Shown here: piece after piece, positions 51,854 through 62,574 of the stretch
Layout of the letters: the number at the start of each line of letters is the position of its first letter
Position numbering within the stretch: position 1 is the stretch's first letter
Assembly: GCA_963575745.1 (NCBI GenBank)
Contig: CAUYUJ010002761.1
Span: forward strand, 1 to 64,000
Source of the DNA: Prorocentrum cordatum
Taxonomy: Eukaryota > Sar > Dinophyceae > Prorocentrales > Prorocentraceae
Direction of reading: 5' to 3'
DNA length: 64,000 nt
Notes under the pieces: generated by a model
What the model was told of the DNA's origin: nothing
Database searches by the model: none
Seen by the model: the letters and a program-made list of their open reading frames with translations, nothing else
Made by a program: the position numbers and the translations under genes

Positions 51854-54086
51854 TTAAGCTCCGATGCCCAAGGATCCTCTTCCTCCTCGGTGTCCAAAAC
51901 AATCAGGCTCGGGGGGCTCGCGAAGACTGCCGAAGGCCCCAGCGCCCTCCAGGCCCCTCGCCCCCTCAGCCTGAACAAGACAGTCACCGAATTGATCGCG
52001 AAAATCCGCCACTCTCTTTTCGCGAGCAGCAGCCCGTGCAACGAAAGCTTTGGCCTTGGCTTGACTGGCCTTCGAGCCCGCCGTTGGCTCTGTCCTCGGT
52101 CGCGGGGCCTGCGGTAGCTTACGCGGGACTTGGAGGGCCCTAGTTTGCAGCTTAAGCCCCGACGACCAGAGGCGCAAAACGAGCGCAATTTGAGGCTTCC
52201 AGGCAACATCCCGGACAGGCGCTAAACTGCGCACTAGTGGAACCGCTGATTCACCTATGACTACATAATCTACCATGCGATTTACAATACCCTTCTTTCT
52301 GCGCGCACGTGCCTACCACATCTGCTACACGCAAGACTCCCCCCACCTTCTCCACAAACGTCGATCGCGCCAGTGCCTCAGGCGTCATGTTCCCATCCCC
52401 GATCACTGCCCAGGGCGTGCGCATCGCCCCCAGCAGGCCTCCGAGTCTACGGAAACGTTCTCGGCTCAAACCTGCCATCCCGATGCTTGGGAATGAATAT
52501 GGTGCAGCAGTGACAATAGAGAACCCCGACTGGTGCATCAGCATCGGGAGAAAGCCGTCGAAGCTGTTCTGCGTGCCCGCCTTGAGCTGTGGCATCGAGG
52601 CGTCCGCTCCAGGCAGCGCGTGACATTGCAGCTGGCTGCGTGACAGAAAAATCGCACCGCCCTCGTTGGAGCGCTTCTGCTCGGCCGCACTGGCAACTTT
52701 TCCCGACGGTCCCGCCCGATTGATCGCCATCTTCAAGGAAAGTTGTCTGGCCTTCTTATCCCACTCTCGTACTTCGGACTCCTGCTGAACGTGAGTCCCG
52801 ACGGGGGCCCAATGACTATATACGCGTGACCGTGATGCAACGAATCTCCATGCCTTATCCGTCAGCTCAGTGATGTTCGAGTAAAACATTGAGGCCTCGT
52901 CGTCGCTCGCCGACGGCCCCTCAGTCAGGGTCTGAAGGGTCCCCGTGCTTGATTGTCGCGCAGTCGATGTCCTGGCCGCCGCAGTGCCCTTGCCCACCGC
53001 CTTGGCTTGCTCAGCCTTGGCAGTGAACTTGGCCGCCGACAGCCGCTGCGCCTCCTGCTGGATGGCCTCCTCCTTGGCAGCCTTGGTCGCGGGGTCCTCC
53101 CCACCAGTACCTGGCTGCTCCGCCGCCGCCTCGGCCTCGGCCGCGCCGCCGCTCGCAGTCGCGGTAGCGTCTGCGCTGGGCGCTGCTTGCCCATCAGCCG
53201 CGCGGCGCTTCTTGGCCATCCTCTCCTGGATCGCCGCCTTGTGCTTCTCCGCCTCCTCCAGCCAGCGGCGAATCTCGGCTTCCTTGCCCTCGAAAGACGC
53301 CTCGGCCTCCGCCAGCTGCTTGTGGATGGCCTCCAGCGCCTTCTTCTCGGAGCCCGCGCGCCCCATCGTGCCCAGGCTCTCGAAGAACTGCGTGTCCCAG
53401 GCGATACTGAAGAGCCTCCCATCTTGATTATCCCTCACTGTGCCTAAGCCCCCGGCCTTGGCTAGAGCAGCCGTGGCCGCTCGCTTGGCCGCGAGGGCCT
53501 CTGCTAAGGCCCTCGCCGCCGCTGCCTCCTTCTGCTCCGCCGCTGCCAGGTTGCCGCGGAGCCGAACGACGCTGCTGACCGCCTGCTCATGCAAGTGCTC
53601 CGCGTTCTTCACGGTGCCCTCGGCCCTCTTGAGCGCCTCCACTGGTGTCTCCTGACTAGGCGGTGCCGCGCCCGCCTTCGCGAGCTGCTCGATCTGCGCC
53701 TTCAGCACCTGCTGCAGCCCTGGGCCCTGCGCGGCATCGCATGCTTGCTGTAGCAGCTGCCGCACTTGCCAAGGGCCTCCGTTGCCGCCCTTGCCTCCTC
53801 CCCGCAAGCTCCCAGGGGACAGGCTGCGAGTGCCCCTGAGGATGCCGACTGGTCCAGCAGGCAGAGGCTGGCGCGGGCCACCAGCCTCTCCGTCCTCCTC
53901 GCCGCTTCAGGCGTCAAGGAACTCCTGCTCGCTGTCCTCGTCGCGGTTGAAGGAGACCTTCTTCTTCTTCTTCTTGCCGTACAGCTCGACACCGCCACCG
54001 CAGTGCGCGCATACCCTGTTCAGTTGGATCAGCTTCGCATTCCACTCGCATCGCCCGCAAGCGCAGCGGGACCACATTCGTGCCAT
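51854..54086 (-). pseudogene. family A copy 2: fused ORF1 and endonuclease
   Basis: From Met 54086 (MARMWSRCACGRCEWNAKLI, AHCGGG) the zinc-ribbon start runs in frame to a TGA at 53907-53909 (EFLDA-stop-SGEEDG). The same frame stays open to 52251 with coiled coils (HEQAVSSVVRLRGNLAAAEQ; GSEKKALEAIHKQLAEAEAS). It then goes straight into the endonuclease (FYSNITELTDKAWRFV; WAVIGDGNMTPEALARSTFV). A frameshift near 52290 leads to MVDYVVIGESAVPLV and WKPQIAL, then a basic tail to 51854. The ETH motif is GTH here (codon GGG). The fusion shows that ORF1 and endonuclease were one protein in this family. Confidence 0.7.
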
Positions 54087-54200
54087 GTCGCCTCAATGTT
54101 AGCCAGTGCCCTAAAACATCTGGCTGGTTCTGGGGCGCTGTCCCTCAAGCGCTGCTCGGAAGCCCAGATGCCTGGGCGCAGGCTGTTCCTGGAAAGCCTG

Positions 54201-54217
54201 AGCCCAAATTGCTTGAG
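54201..54217 (-). other. 17-nt 5' junction shared with copy 1
   Basis: CTCAAGCAATTTGGGCT on the minus strand, directly after (TCC)n in element sense. It is identical to 30983-30999 on the plus strand. Confidence 0.9.
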
Positions 54218-54257
54218 GAGGAAGAGGAGGAGGAGGAGGAGGAGGAGGAGGAGGAGG
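54218..54257. repeat. (GGA)n tract entering the assembly gap
   Basis: About 40 bp of GGA triplets, in element sense (TCC)n, cut off by N. The tract probably continues into the gap. Confidence 0.9.
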
Positions 54258-54357
54258 NNNNNNNNNNNNNNNNNNNNNNNNNNNNNNNNNNNNNNNNNNN
54301 NNNNNNNNNNNNNNNNNNNNNNNNNNNNNNNNNNNNNNNNNNNNNNNNNNNNNNNNN
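54258..54357. other. assembly gap, 100 N
   Basis: Exactly 100 undetermined bases, probably a placeholder of unknown true length inside a triplet tract. Confidence 0.98.
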
Positions 54358-55690
54358 TATACTTATACCAAAACATGTTTGAATTAACAAAACAATGTTC
54401 TGAGAGCATAAGCCCGAACTGTTGAAACAAGACAGTCTGAACCAGAAATGTTCTAAGGACATTTCGTGCATACCACCGAAGGTTCTCAGAACATTCTCTG
54501 GTGGGCTTCTAGGCAAGCCAGGACGCTCCGCCTCTGCTTGGCACAGAGCCTGGCCCCGAGCGCCGCGGCGGCGCAGAGCGCGCATACGCCGGCCGCCGCC
54601 ACCGCTGCCCCACGGCGCTTGGCGCGCCGCGGCAACCGCCGGGCCCGGGGCCCGGCCATGACGTGGAGGGAAAGAACACGATAGTCATGAAGCTTGGGGA
54701 ATGGGTCGAGACCTCTGGGTGTCGACGTCATGACAAATCATGACGTCGGGGGTCTGGGTACCGTGGCCTGAGACCCTGGCGACTCCATGTTTTTTGAGCT
54801 GGGCGTTTTCGCTCCATTTCGGGCCTCGCAGGACCCTCGCAGATCGATCCGGCTCGAAACATGACGCAGAAAGATAGGATCTGGGGCTCCGGGCGTGATT
54901 TTTCACGATGCTGCAATTTTTCGCTACGTCGGATCTCAGGATTAGCATGGGGGAGCTGGGTCCTGAGGGAAACGAGTCCTGGACCCCCAGGACGAGTGTC
55001 ATCCGGAGTTGCTTTCTGACAATCCTGGGGCTCGTGGAGGGCCCCGAACGCCCGAAAACTGAGAAAAACCTCAGGACCGGCTTCCCTCAAGACCCGCTTC
55101 ACCCATGGCGATGAAGCTGTCTCCATAGATATGCTCTCGTCGCCAAAAAATGTCAGGCCAAGAGGTTTGGGCAATGTTCGGCATCTGGAGGCCCTCGCCG
55201 GGTCCCTGGACCCTCAACAAGATGTCCAGGATGAAAAACTGGCCCAGGGCAAAGGATCGGGACTGCCGGTAGGAACAGGAGGACCACCCAGAGATCCAAA
55301 CCTCCGGCAAAAATTGGAGCGGCCATTTTTGAGCCGTTTTGCGGCCTCCGGGGGCCCTTCACGGACCGTCAACAGGAAGAGTTAGGACGAAACAAAAAAA
55401 CACCAAGGGAGGTTGTCCAGACCTCCAGAGGACCGCGCATCGAAACAAGTGGAGCGCCGCGCGTCTGGGCGTGTGGCTGTACTCCAGCAGATGTACTTGC
55501 ATGGCACGTCTCCCGCCCCCCGCCCCCTCCGCCCCTCCGCCACCTTCGAACGGCGCTGACCGACAAGGTTTGCAAATGCGTCCTGACTGTCCCGAAATGC
55601 ATGGACAGTGGATTTCCGTGCGGGCTTCGCCACGCCGCACCCAACCCTCCTCTGTACAGGCAAATTTGCCAGACCCAAGGCATGGTGGGC
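54358..55690. other. no gene recognised
   Basis: Right of the gap, GAGAGCATAAGCCCGAACTG (54400-54419) weakly resembles the element junction. A short inverted pair, ATGTTCTGAGAG and TTCTCAGAACATTC, follows. 54690-55400 is GC-rich with repeated short phrases (CTGGACCC, CCCGGG, GGCCCC) and no conserved protein motif on either strand. Confidence 0.4.
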
Positions 55691-56130
55691 CCCGAACAAT
55701 GCGTTTCCAACAATCTAGGTTGTGCAATCTGTGTCGTGCAATCCACGCGTTGAGATCTATGTCGTGCAATCCGTCGTATGCAAGATATGTTGTACCGTGT
55801 TGGTTGTGAAGGCTGTTGTGTGCGCTATATGATGTGAATTCAACGCTATGCAACATGATAGGTGCAATAACTGCAGTTCAATGTATGCTGTGTTATGGTT
55901 GTGCTTTATGCATGCTGCAACCTATGTGGTGCAACCAATGTTGTGCAATACTGGTGAAACGCTACATGTATTGTAATACGCGTTATGCAGTATAATATTT
56001 GCCAATGATTGTGTGCAACCTGCGTGCTGCAACGTACGTGGTGCAATCTGCATTGTGCAACCTGTGTGGCGCAACCCACGTGGTGCCACATAGGTGGTGC
56101 TATAGACGTTGCGCAACCTATGCTTTGCAT
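55691..56130. repeat. 15-bp repeats (GTGCAACCTATGTGG)n
   Basis: Degenerate 15-bp units around GTGCAACC(T/A)ATGTGG. On the minus strand they read as 5-residue units such as HRLHH and GCTT. Similar units recur at 57423-57560. No gene is assigned. Confidence 0.8.
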
Positions 56131-56184
56131 CTGATTTGAACAAACGAGTTGGTACATCCTACGTTCTTGCAAACATCCCACCCA

Positions 56185-56720
56185 CCCACCCGCAAGTTGG
56201 TTTGCAAAACCCATGCGGTGGTGATTGCGATGCGTGCTTGGCGTTTGCTGGTGCATCTTTGCGGCTACGCCGACCCAAGCACGCGCACGCAGCGGCCACG
56301 CAGATTGGCGCGACCGACGCGGCAACGGTTGCGATGACCGCGGGGCACATCACAGTGGGCATTCACTGCGAATCGGCAACTTGGGCGGGCTCGGTATCAT
56401 GGTAAGGTTGACAACGGTAGACATGATGATGATGATCGTAGCGATGCTGGTGGCGATTTTGACAAGTACGAAAGCGCGGCCAGTGCGGGCGCCGATGCTG
56501 ATCACGCCGGCGACGATGACGGCGTCCTCGCGTCGGTGATGAAGGTTTTGGAAAGCGTTCGACATGCGCGCGCGACCGACGCGCCATAATGGCCCGCATT
56601 TGGTTTTTTGACACGGATCGTGCCCCCCCAGCACGCGCGCAAGGGCGTGCGAATGATGTCGGCATGTGCGGGAGGTCCATTTGGCAGAATTTCATGAACA
56701 TGTTGAACACCCTATGGCCT
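56185..56720. repeat. duplicated ~540-bp module, copy 1
   Basis: Shares with 57595-58130 (offset about 1410 bp) the ordered words GTTGGTTTGCAA, GCTGGTGCATCT, TTGGCGCGACCGACGCGG, GCGCCGATGCTGATCA, AAGGTTTTGGAAAG and CGTGCCCCCCCAGC. The minus-strand frame 56634-56350 encodes a hydrophobic stretch (VLVKIATSIATIIIIMSTVV). Confidence 0.8.
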
Positions 56721-56846
56721 CCTCAATAGTTCGCAAGAGCGCTAGCGCACGCTTTTTTGAAAAACAATGTAGCGAAACCTTGTGTTTTATTCATGTTTGG
56801 ACAGTCGGTTTTGAACTCGCTACGAAGCCGGATGTTTGTGACGGGT

Positions 56847-56879
56847 TCGGGCATGCGCGCGCGACGACGCGCGCGCGTA
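56847..56879. repeat. GC palindrome GCGCGCGACGACGCGCGC, copy 1
   Basis: TTCGGGCATGCGCGCGCG followed by ACGACGCGCGCGCGTAC. Related copies lie at 57151-57180, 58220-58251 and 58445-58480. Confidence 0.8.
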
Positions 56880-57150
56880 CACTTCGTCTCAGTTGTGGCA
56901 AAGGGTTCTCGCGACGGCACGCGTGCAAGGGCGTTCGGGAGATTTCGACACTTGCGCGCGCGAAACCCGTCAGATAGTTTGCTCTGAAAATGAAGAAAAC
57001 CCTAAGGTTTTCTTAATGGCTTCGCAAGAACGCGCGCACAAACTTTAGTTAAACATCCGTCTTGCGACACGATGTGTTCTTATGTGTGCTTGGGGACACT
57101 TGATTTTGACATCCTCAAACCTCAGTGTTTTATGGTGGCAAAAATTTCGG

Positions 57151-57180
57151 CACGCACGCGCGGCAGCGCGCGCGTGTGCA
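57151..57180. repeat. GC palindrome family, copy 2
   Basis: CACGCACGCGCGGCAGCGCG followed by CGCGTGTGCA, preceded by AAATTTCGG as in the other copies. Confidence 0.7.
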
Positions 57181-57422
57181 TTCGCCAGCTTTAACCAAAG
57201 ATGCTCGAATACTGCGGCTAATGTTTGATAAACGGGTGCGCACCCATAGAATATTTGCAGAAGATGGCGGGGGGGGGCGATGCTGGTTCGACCGGGATGG
57301 TACGCGTTCATACTTACGATGGACGATGGGGCAGAACCAAATGTAAATTGCAATACGAAAAAGGGGGGAGAATCCCGCGAGGAGGGTCGAGTCGATTCTC
57401 TTTCAAGAAAGGAGAATACACG

Positions 57423-57560
57423 TAATGCATGCAATGCGGTGCATTCTACGTGGTGCAACCTATGCGGTGCAACCGACCTAGTGCAACTTATGTGGTGCAA
57501 CCTATGGTGGGCAAACTACGTGGTGCAATCTACGCGGTGCAATCTGCGAAATGCAACTGA
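57423..57560. repeat. 15-bp repeats (GTGCAACCTATGTGG)n, second array
   Basis: The same unit type as at 55691-56130, about nine units, lying just upstream of module copy 2 as the first array lies upstream of module copy 1. Confidence 0.8.
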
Positions 57561-57594
57561 TGTTGAAAAACTTGGAGCTCGCGCAACCATCTCG

Positions 57595-58130
57595 CCCACC
57601 GACATGCAACTTGGTTTGCAACACCTATGTGGCGGCAAATTCGATTACTACTTGGTGTTGGCTGGTGCATCTCTGCGGCCACGCTTGCCCGCGCATGCCG
57701 GCGCGCACAACAACCAAGTAGTTTGGCGCGACCGACGCGGCCGCAGTGACGGTGACCTCTGGGCACTTCCCAGCGGGCACTTCAATGCGAATCGGTGAGT
57801 TGGGCGGGCGACGTCGACAACCGTAGACACGATGACGGCGGTAGCGATGATGGCGACCATGGTGACGATGACGACAGCAAGGCCAATGACTGCGCCGATG
57901 CTGATCATGCCGACGACGATGACGGTGTCCCCGCTTCGGTGAGCAAGGTTTTGGAAAGAATTTGACATGCTCGCGCGGCCGTCCCGCGCGAGTGGCCCGC
58001 ATGGTACTATTTGACAGGGGTCGTGCCCCCCCAGCTCGCGCGCAAGGGCCTTCGAATGATTCCGACATGCGCGCGCGAGAGGCCCGCTTGGTCGCATGTG
58101 ATGGAATTTGCAAAAGCGCGAGAGCATTCT
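57595..58130. repeat. duplicated ~540-bp module, copy 2
   Basis: Partner of 56185-56720. The minus-strand frame 58127-57648 carries a long hydrophobic stretch (DTVIVVGMISIGAVIGLAVV, then IVTMVAIIATAVIVSTVV), related to that in copy 1. Both would be membrane-spanning if translated, but no start, family or transcript evidence is visible. Confidence 0.75.
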
Positions 58131-58219
58131 TAGTTCTGAAAACTAAAATTGTTTCGGTAGAAGTGTTCGGGGCACTCGGTTGAGAAATTCCTTACCGAAA
58201 CTATGGTGTTGTGAAAGAT

Positions 58220-58251
58220 TCCGGTATGCGCGCGCGACGACGCGCGCGTGT
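58220..58251. repeat. GC palindrome family, copy 3
   Basis: TTCCGGTATGCGCGCGCGAC followed by GACGCGCGCGTGTGC. The same GAAA..TTCCGG(T/A)ATGCG lead-in is found in copy 4 at about 58440-58480. Confidence 0.8.
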
Positions 58252-58444
58252 GCATGTCACCCCGTTGTTCGTCAGTGGCTCTTGCGACACACCGCGCGCA
58301 AGAGCGTTCGAATAATTCCGACATGCGCGCGCGAGAAGCACGGTTGGTAGCATTTGATGAACATTTTGAAACCTGTGGTTTCCAGTTCGCCAGAACGGGA
58401 CGCTCGATTTTGAAATCCTGGCTGAATGCAGGAATGCGTGAAAA

Positions 58445-58480
58445 ATTCCGGAATGCGTGCGCGACGACACATGCGTGCGC
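58445..58480. repeat. GC palindrome family, copy 4
   Basis: TTCCGGAATGCGTGCGCGAC followed by GACACATGCGTGCGCAC; diverged by transitions from copy 3. Confidence 0.75.
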
Positions 58481-58769
58481 ACTCATTCCATTTTGCTCGC
58501 AAAGGATCCTTGAAGACTGGCGGTAGTTCAAAAACGAATGCGAACGCACATAATTTGTAGCGTTGGATAGCGAGGCGTGTCTATACCGGCCTGGCTGGGA
58601 TTGTACGAACTCATCTTTCGGATGGGCGTAGGGGCATAATCACACATACATATTTATATATATATATATGTAATTCACTAAATCGAGGCGGGCGGATAAT
58701 CCCGGAATCGGTGGGTGGTGAATCCGGACTTTTTGTTGAAAGGAACATCTAAGAATCTAGGTTGTGTAA

Positions 58770-58915
58770 TCTAGGCGGCGACGGGATGGGCGGCGACAGG
58801 GCGGCGACGGCGGCCACATGGCTGCCAGACCGATGGCACGACCGAGACGACGGGCGGCGACGAAGCGGCGACGAAGCGGCGACGGAGCGGCGACGGAGGC
58901 CACGTAGCCGCCGGA
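58770..58915. repeat. (GGCGGCGAC)n-type repeat
   Basis: GGCGGCGACGG, AAGCGGCGACGA and GAGCGGCGACGG units. The same kind of repeat recurs at 61085-61265, where CCAGA(C/T)CG and GGCCACAT-like words also recur. Confidence 0.8.
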
Positions 58916-60478
58916 CCGAAGACACGGCCCGGCTCCTGAAAAACAACAAAAAGAACCCAGGTGAAAGCATTGCTCGGGGGAGAAATGCCTCGATGACCAA
59001 GGCTGGTAGCAGAAACTTGGGTGCCGATCTTGGTCATCGACCGCCTGAGTCACTGTCAATTCGTGGATCATCCTCGCGGATCAGCGAGGGTCGGCGTGGA
59101 CCATGATCTAGATCCGCATCGACAAGATCCCGCGCCATCTTGGTCATGGTCATCGTGTTTTTTCCCTCGATGGCGGGCTCGGCTCGGTCGCGGCGCAGCG
59201 ACGATTCTCTGGGGAGCCAGAAAGGCGTCAAACTCCTCTCCCAGCCTCTGAAGCGTTGAACAGATCGAGGCGGGGCTTTCCCCCTGCGGACCTCTTGGGG
59301 CGGGTCCTCCTCCTGCTCTCTTTCTCCGGAGGGGAGAGGCATGAGCAGAAAGAGGAAGGAGATGGAGCTCGAGACCTCGAGCCGCCTGGGCGCCGTGGAC
59401 CAGCAGTGGCTTCTCGGACAGTTGCGCGGGTTCCCCGAAGACACTCAGCCGAGGGGCGCGCCCACCATCCGCGGCGAGCTGGGGGGAGGAGTGAAAGGGG
59501 GCAGGCCTTCACAGAAAGCGGTGGGGCTTCTCGAAAGCCCTCGCGTCTTCTGAGAAACTGTCCAAGCCATTCTGACGACGGAGACGGCTTCTCAGAAGGC
59601 CAGGGGTCTTCTGAGAAGGCATGCCCCCTCTCACGTCCCCTAGGCTCGCCGCCGGTACTCAAGGTGCTCACACTGATATCCTCGCGTGGTGGCAAAAAGT
59701 CCAAAGGATGATGTTTGACAGTTTCCGGCCTCTGAGGGTCCTGACAAAGCCCCGCCGTCAGAACATGGCGCGGCCTGCCTTGGCGGGACAAGGGCGCCGG
59801 CCACGCGGCATCCTGAGTGCTGCTGCAGGCGTCTTCGGCCAGAGCATATAATCATGGATCTACCCATTGTGATAACAAAATGTTCGACCACATCTTTACA
59901 CAGCAGGCGTTCAGATGCTCGCCGCGAGATGTCAATACGCTCACGAAGTGCCATGGTGCGATTGGCTGAAGAATCGTCACAAAAACTCTGGACCATCCAG
60001 CGGCCCTCGTTTCTGCAGCCCGTGCGGAGCATCAGGGAATCCCGGGAAATCTTGAATTACCAGCTTTCTCTTAATCAGGACCTCTTGCTCCTCTGGCTCG
60101 TGCCGCTGGCGATGCGACGCGACCAGAAGCCGGTTGCCGGCAAGGTGTCTGGACCTCTGTGGAGCCAGCGTCCAAACCAGCACGACGCCGCACGTCTGGG
60201 CAGGTGCCGCGCCATGATCGAGCGCGCCGTCGGTCTGCGCGTTCAGCCGAGGCAGTGGGTCTGGCGCCGAGGGGTCGGTCCGCGGGGTGGTGGGGGGCAG
60301 GGAGCACTTGCAATCGTTGGCGCCTGGGTGCCACACTTTGTGCGCTGGATTCAGCAGTTGCGCGCGGGTGCACTCGCGTATCCCTTTTCATGTGCATTCG
60401 CTGTCACCCGTGCACTAGTTCGCGCCCACCCCCGCCCACACAGAGATGGCTTACTCTTGCCAGGTAAACGTTAGCCAG
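58916..60478. other. no confident gene; one ambiguous frame pair
   Basis: Plus 59854-60474 (SLNQDLLLLWLVPLAMRRDQ, CRAMIERAVGLRVQPRQWVW) and minus 60032-59640 (NRTMALRERIDISRRASERL, LCKDVVEHFVITMGRS) both look partly protein-like and overlap. At most one can be real, and neither has a recognised motif. GAGAAGGC and CTTCTCAGAA words repeat near 59515-59625. Confidence 0.3.
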
Positions 60479-60479
60479 C

Positions 60480-61082
60480 GCTGGCGCCAAACAGTGATTT
60501 CATGCAATCTACAAGGCTCAATCAAGGTGCTGCAGTCATTGCGGTGCAATAAGTGAGGTGCAGTCAGTGCGGGGCAATTAACACGGTGCATGATCAAGAC
60601 TGTGCAAAGCAATGCAAGACTGGTGCAAGACTGTGCAAAGACTGTGACACGCAACGCAATATTGTACAAGGCAATGCAAGCCGATGCAACAAAAAGTAAT
60701 TGCCAAGCAACGCGCACAACTGCCAATCCATGCAAAACAGTGCGAAGCAATGCAACGTGAAGCGGTGCAACAGAAAACAAATATATGCTATACAATGCAG
60801 TGCAGTGTAACGCAATGCAAAGCACCGCAACAATGCCACATAATGAAAATAATAATGAAAAACAACGGAAAGTAACGGACAGCAGCGCAAAAAACACACA
60901 GCAATGCAACGCAATGCATATCAATGCAAAACGATGCCACGCATTGCAATACAAAGCAAGAGCAGTGCGAAGCAATGCAAAGCAATGCGAAACAATGAAA
61001 AGCATGACACATACGGGAAAGCTATGGCTATGGCACGTAAGGCAAAACACTGCAAGCCAAAGCAAAGTAACGCAAAGCCGCG
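60480..61082. repeat. ~10-bp repeats (AAGCAATGCA)n
   Basis: Degenerate GCAATGCAAA, GTGCAA and GCAAAGCAATGC units over about 600 bp, related in style to the GTGCAACC arrays. The minus strand is open as Cys/Leu/His-rich low complexity. Not a gene. Confidence 0.85.
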
Positions 61083-61084
61083 AT

Positions 61085-61265
61085 GAGGCGACGGGGCGGC
61101 GGCGGCATCAACATGTGGTCAGACAGGCAATCAGGCCCAGACGACGGGCGGCGACGAGGCGGCGACGCGGCGCCGATGGCGACAACATAGCAACCAGATC
61201 GGCAATCAGGCACATACGACGGGCGGCGACGAGGCGGCGACGGGGCGGCGACGGCGACAACATAG
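61085..61265. repeat. (GGCGGCGAC)n-type repeat, second site
   Basis: GACGGGCGGCGACGAGGCGG units occur twice with ACAACATAGC(A/C)(A/G)CCAGA between. Family of 58770-58915. Confidence 0.8.
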
Positions 61266-61499
61266 CCGCCAGACCGACAAGCAGGGCCAGCTTGGAACAG
61301 AAACGCCACCGTGCCGCTGGGCACGGAGTGGGCGTGTCCTCAAGTCCTGGGCTCAATCCTCTAAGCCTCAGGCCTCACTCCTGAGGAGTTTGTGGGGAGC
61401 CCGGAGCCCAACTTGCCCACTCTCGTGGGGCTTGTCGCGTGTCCCCCAAGGCTTCCCGGCGTCCTGTCGCATTAATTGTTCGGTCCCCAGGGCGCCCCA

Positions 61500-62070
61500 C
61501 AACGGGCCCAGAGGGCTTCAAGAGGCTCCGAACACGGCCCCGGACGGCCCTAAGACGCCGAAAGATCGCCCCAAGACGCCCAAGATGGGCCCAAGACGGC
61601 CGAAGAGGCCGCCAAGACGCCCCCATGAGGCCTCGAAGAGCTTCCCAGGAGGGGCCCGAGAACCAAAATCGTTGATTGTCCATTCGTTTCTGAAGGACTT
61701 TAGCGTTCTTGTCTGTTCCGCTTCCCAACTCTCAAAGTCGGCCCAAGAGGCCCCCAAGAGCGCCCCCAGACGGCCCAAGAGGCCTCCAAGACCGTTTCAA
61801 GACAGCCGAAGAGGGCCCCAAGGCGGCCCTGGGCCCCGAGACGGTCCCGAAAGGGGCCCGAAAGAGGGACCACGAACTGAACAATCTAGCTTTCCGCCCG
61901 AAGGCCCCAAGAGGTTCCGACGAGACTCCAAAAGGCCCCCAAGAGTCCCCCAAGAGGCCCCCACAGGCCCCCAAGAGGCCCAACCGGTGCTCCAAGAGGC
62001 CCTTCAACGGTCCCCAAGATGCCTCAAAACATCCTGACAGAGGCCCCCAAGAGGCCGACCACGAGATCCC
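61500..62070. repeat. CCCAAGAGGCC/CCCCAAGACG short repeats
   Basis: Irregular 9-12-bp repeats of CCCAAGAGGCC and CCCAAGACGGCC. Both strands stay open, giving Pro/Arg/Lys-rich or Gly/Leu-rich products. A further inverted block of the family lies at about 62370-62470 (TCTTGGGGCGTTTTGGAGG type). Confidence 0.8.
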
Positions 62071-62485
62071 AACGAACATCCCATAGGCTTCCTACCCACA
62101 ATCCAGACACGGTGGCATGTGAGATAAGAGATACTGAGGGCAAGATCTGACCAGAGAAAAGATACATCAGCACTGCCCGATTCCACCTCTCGCCCCCGAC
62201 CCATCGGCACCAGACTCACTACCCCAGGCCCCCAGCGTTTTTTCATGACGCGGATCCTCAAAATCTTGAGCCCCTTCCCCTGGACCGTCTCTTCATCCCG
62301 AGTCGCTGCTCGACTGCTCCGGGGCCCAGCCAGGCCCCCCCGAGAGCCTTTCTGAACCGACTCGGGGTCCTCTTGGGGCGCTTCAGGACCGTCTTGGCGG
62401 CCATCGTGGGCGTTTTGGAGGCCTCTTGGGCCATCTTGGGGCATTCTCGGAGCCGTCTTGGGGGCGTCTTGGCCGTCATAGGGGA

Positions 62486-62574
62486 CATGGCCCGAGGGGG
62501 GCCTGGGACTCCGGCTTTTGCTGCTCATGGCTTTTGCTGCTCATGGCCCGAGGGGGGCCTGGGACTCCGGCTTC
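62486..62574. repeat. tandem duplication, 56-bp offset
   Basis: CATGGCCCGAGGGGGGCCTG followed by GGACTCCGGCTT occurs at 62486 and 62542; TTTTGCTGCTCATGG repeats between them. Confidence 0.85.

Larger units (their letters stand above)
45526..54217 (-). mobile_element. family A non-LTR retroelement, copy 2, interrupted
   Basis: Minus-strand order matches copy 1: junction CTCAAGCAATTTGGGCT (54217-54201), ORF1/endonuclease (54086-51854), linker with the 77-bp satellite (49738-51262), pre-RT (about 49210-48892), RT (48738-47277), knuckle (about 46990-46860), RNase H (46709-46120) and C-terminal Cys/His domain (46113-45559). (TCC)n in element sense lies at both ends; the 5' tract runs into the assembly gap. 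It has several frameshifts, an in-frame TGA in ORF1 and lost catalytic residues, so it is a dead copy. Confidence 0.8.

Noticed and set aside
54258-54357. X-containing frames through the gap
   Set aside because: They are translations across undetermined bases and carry no information.
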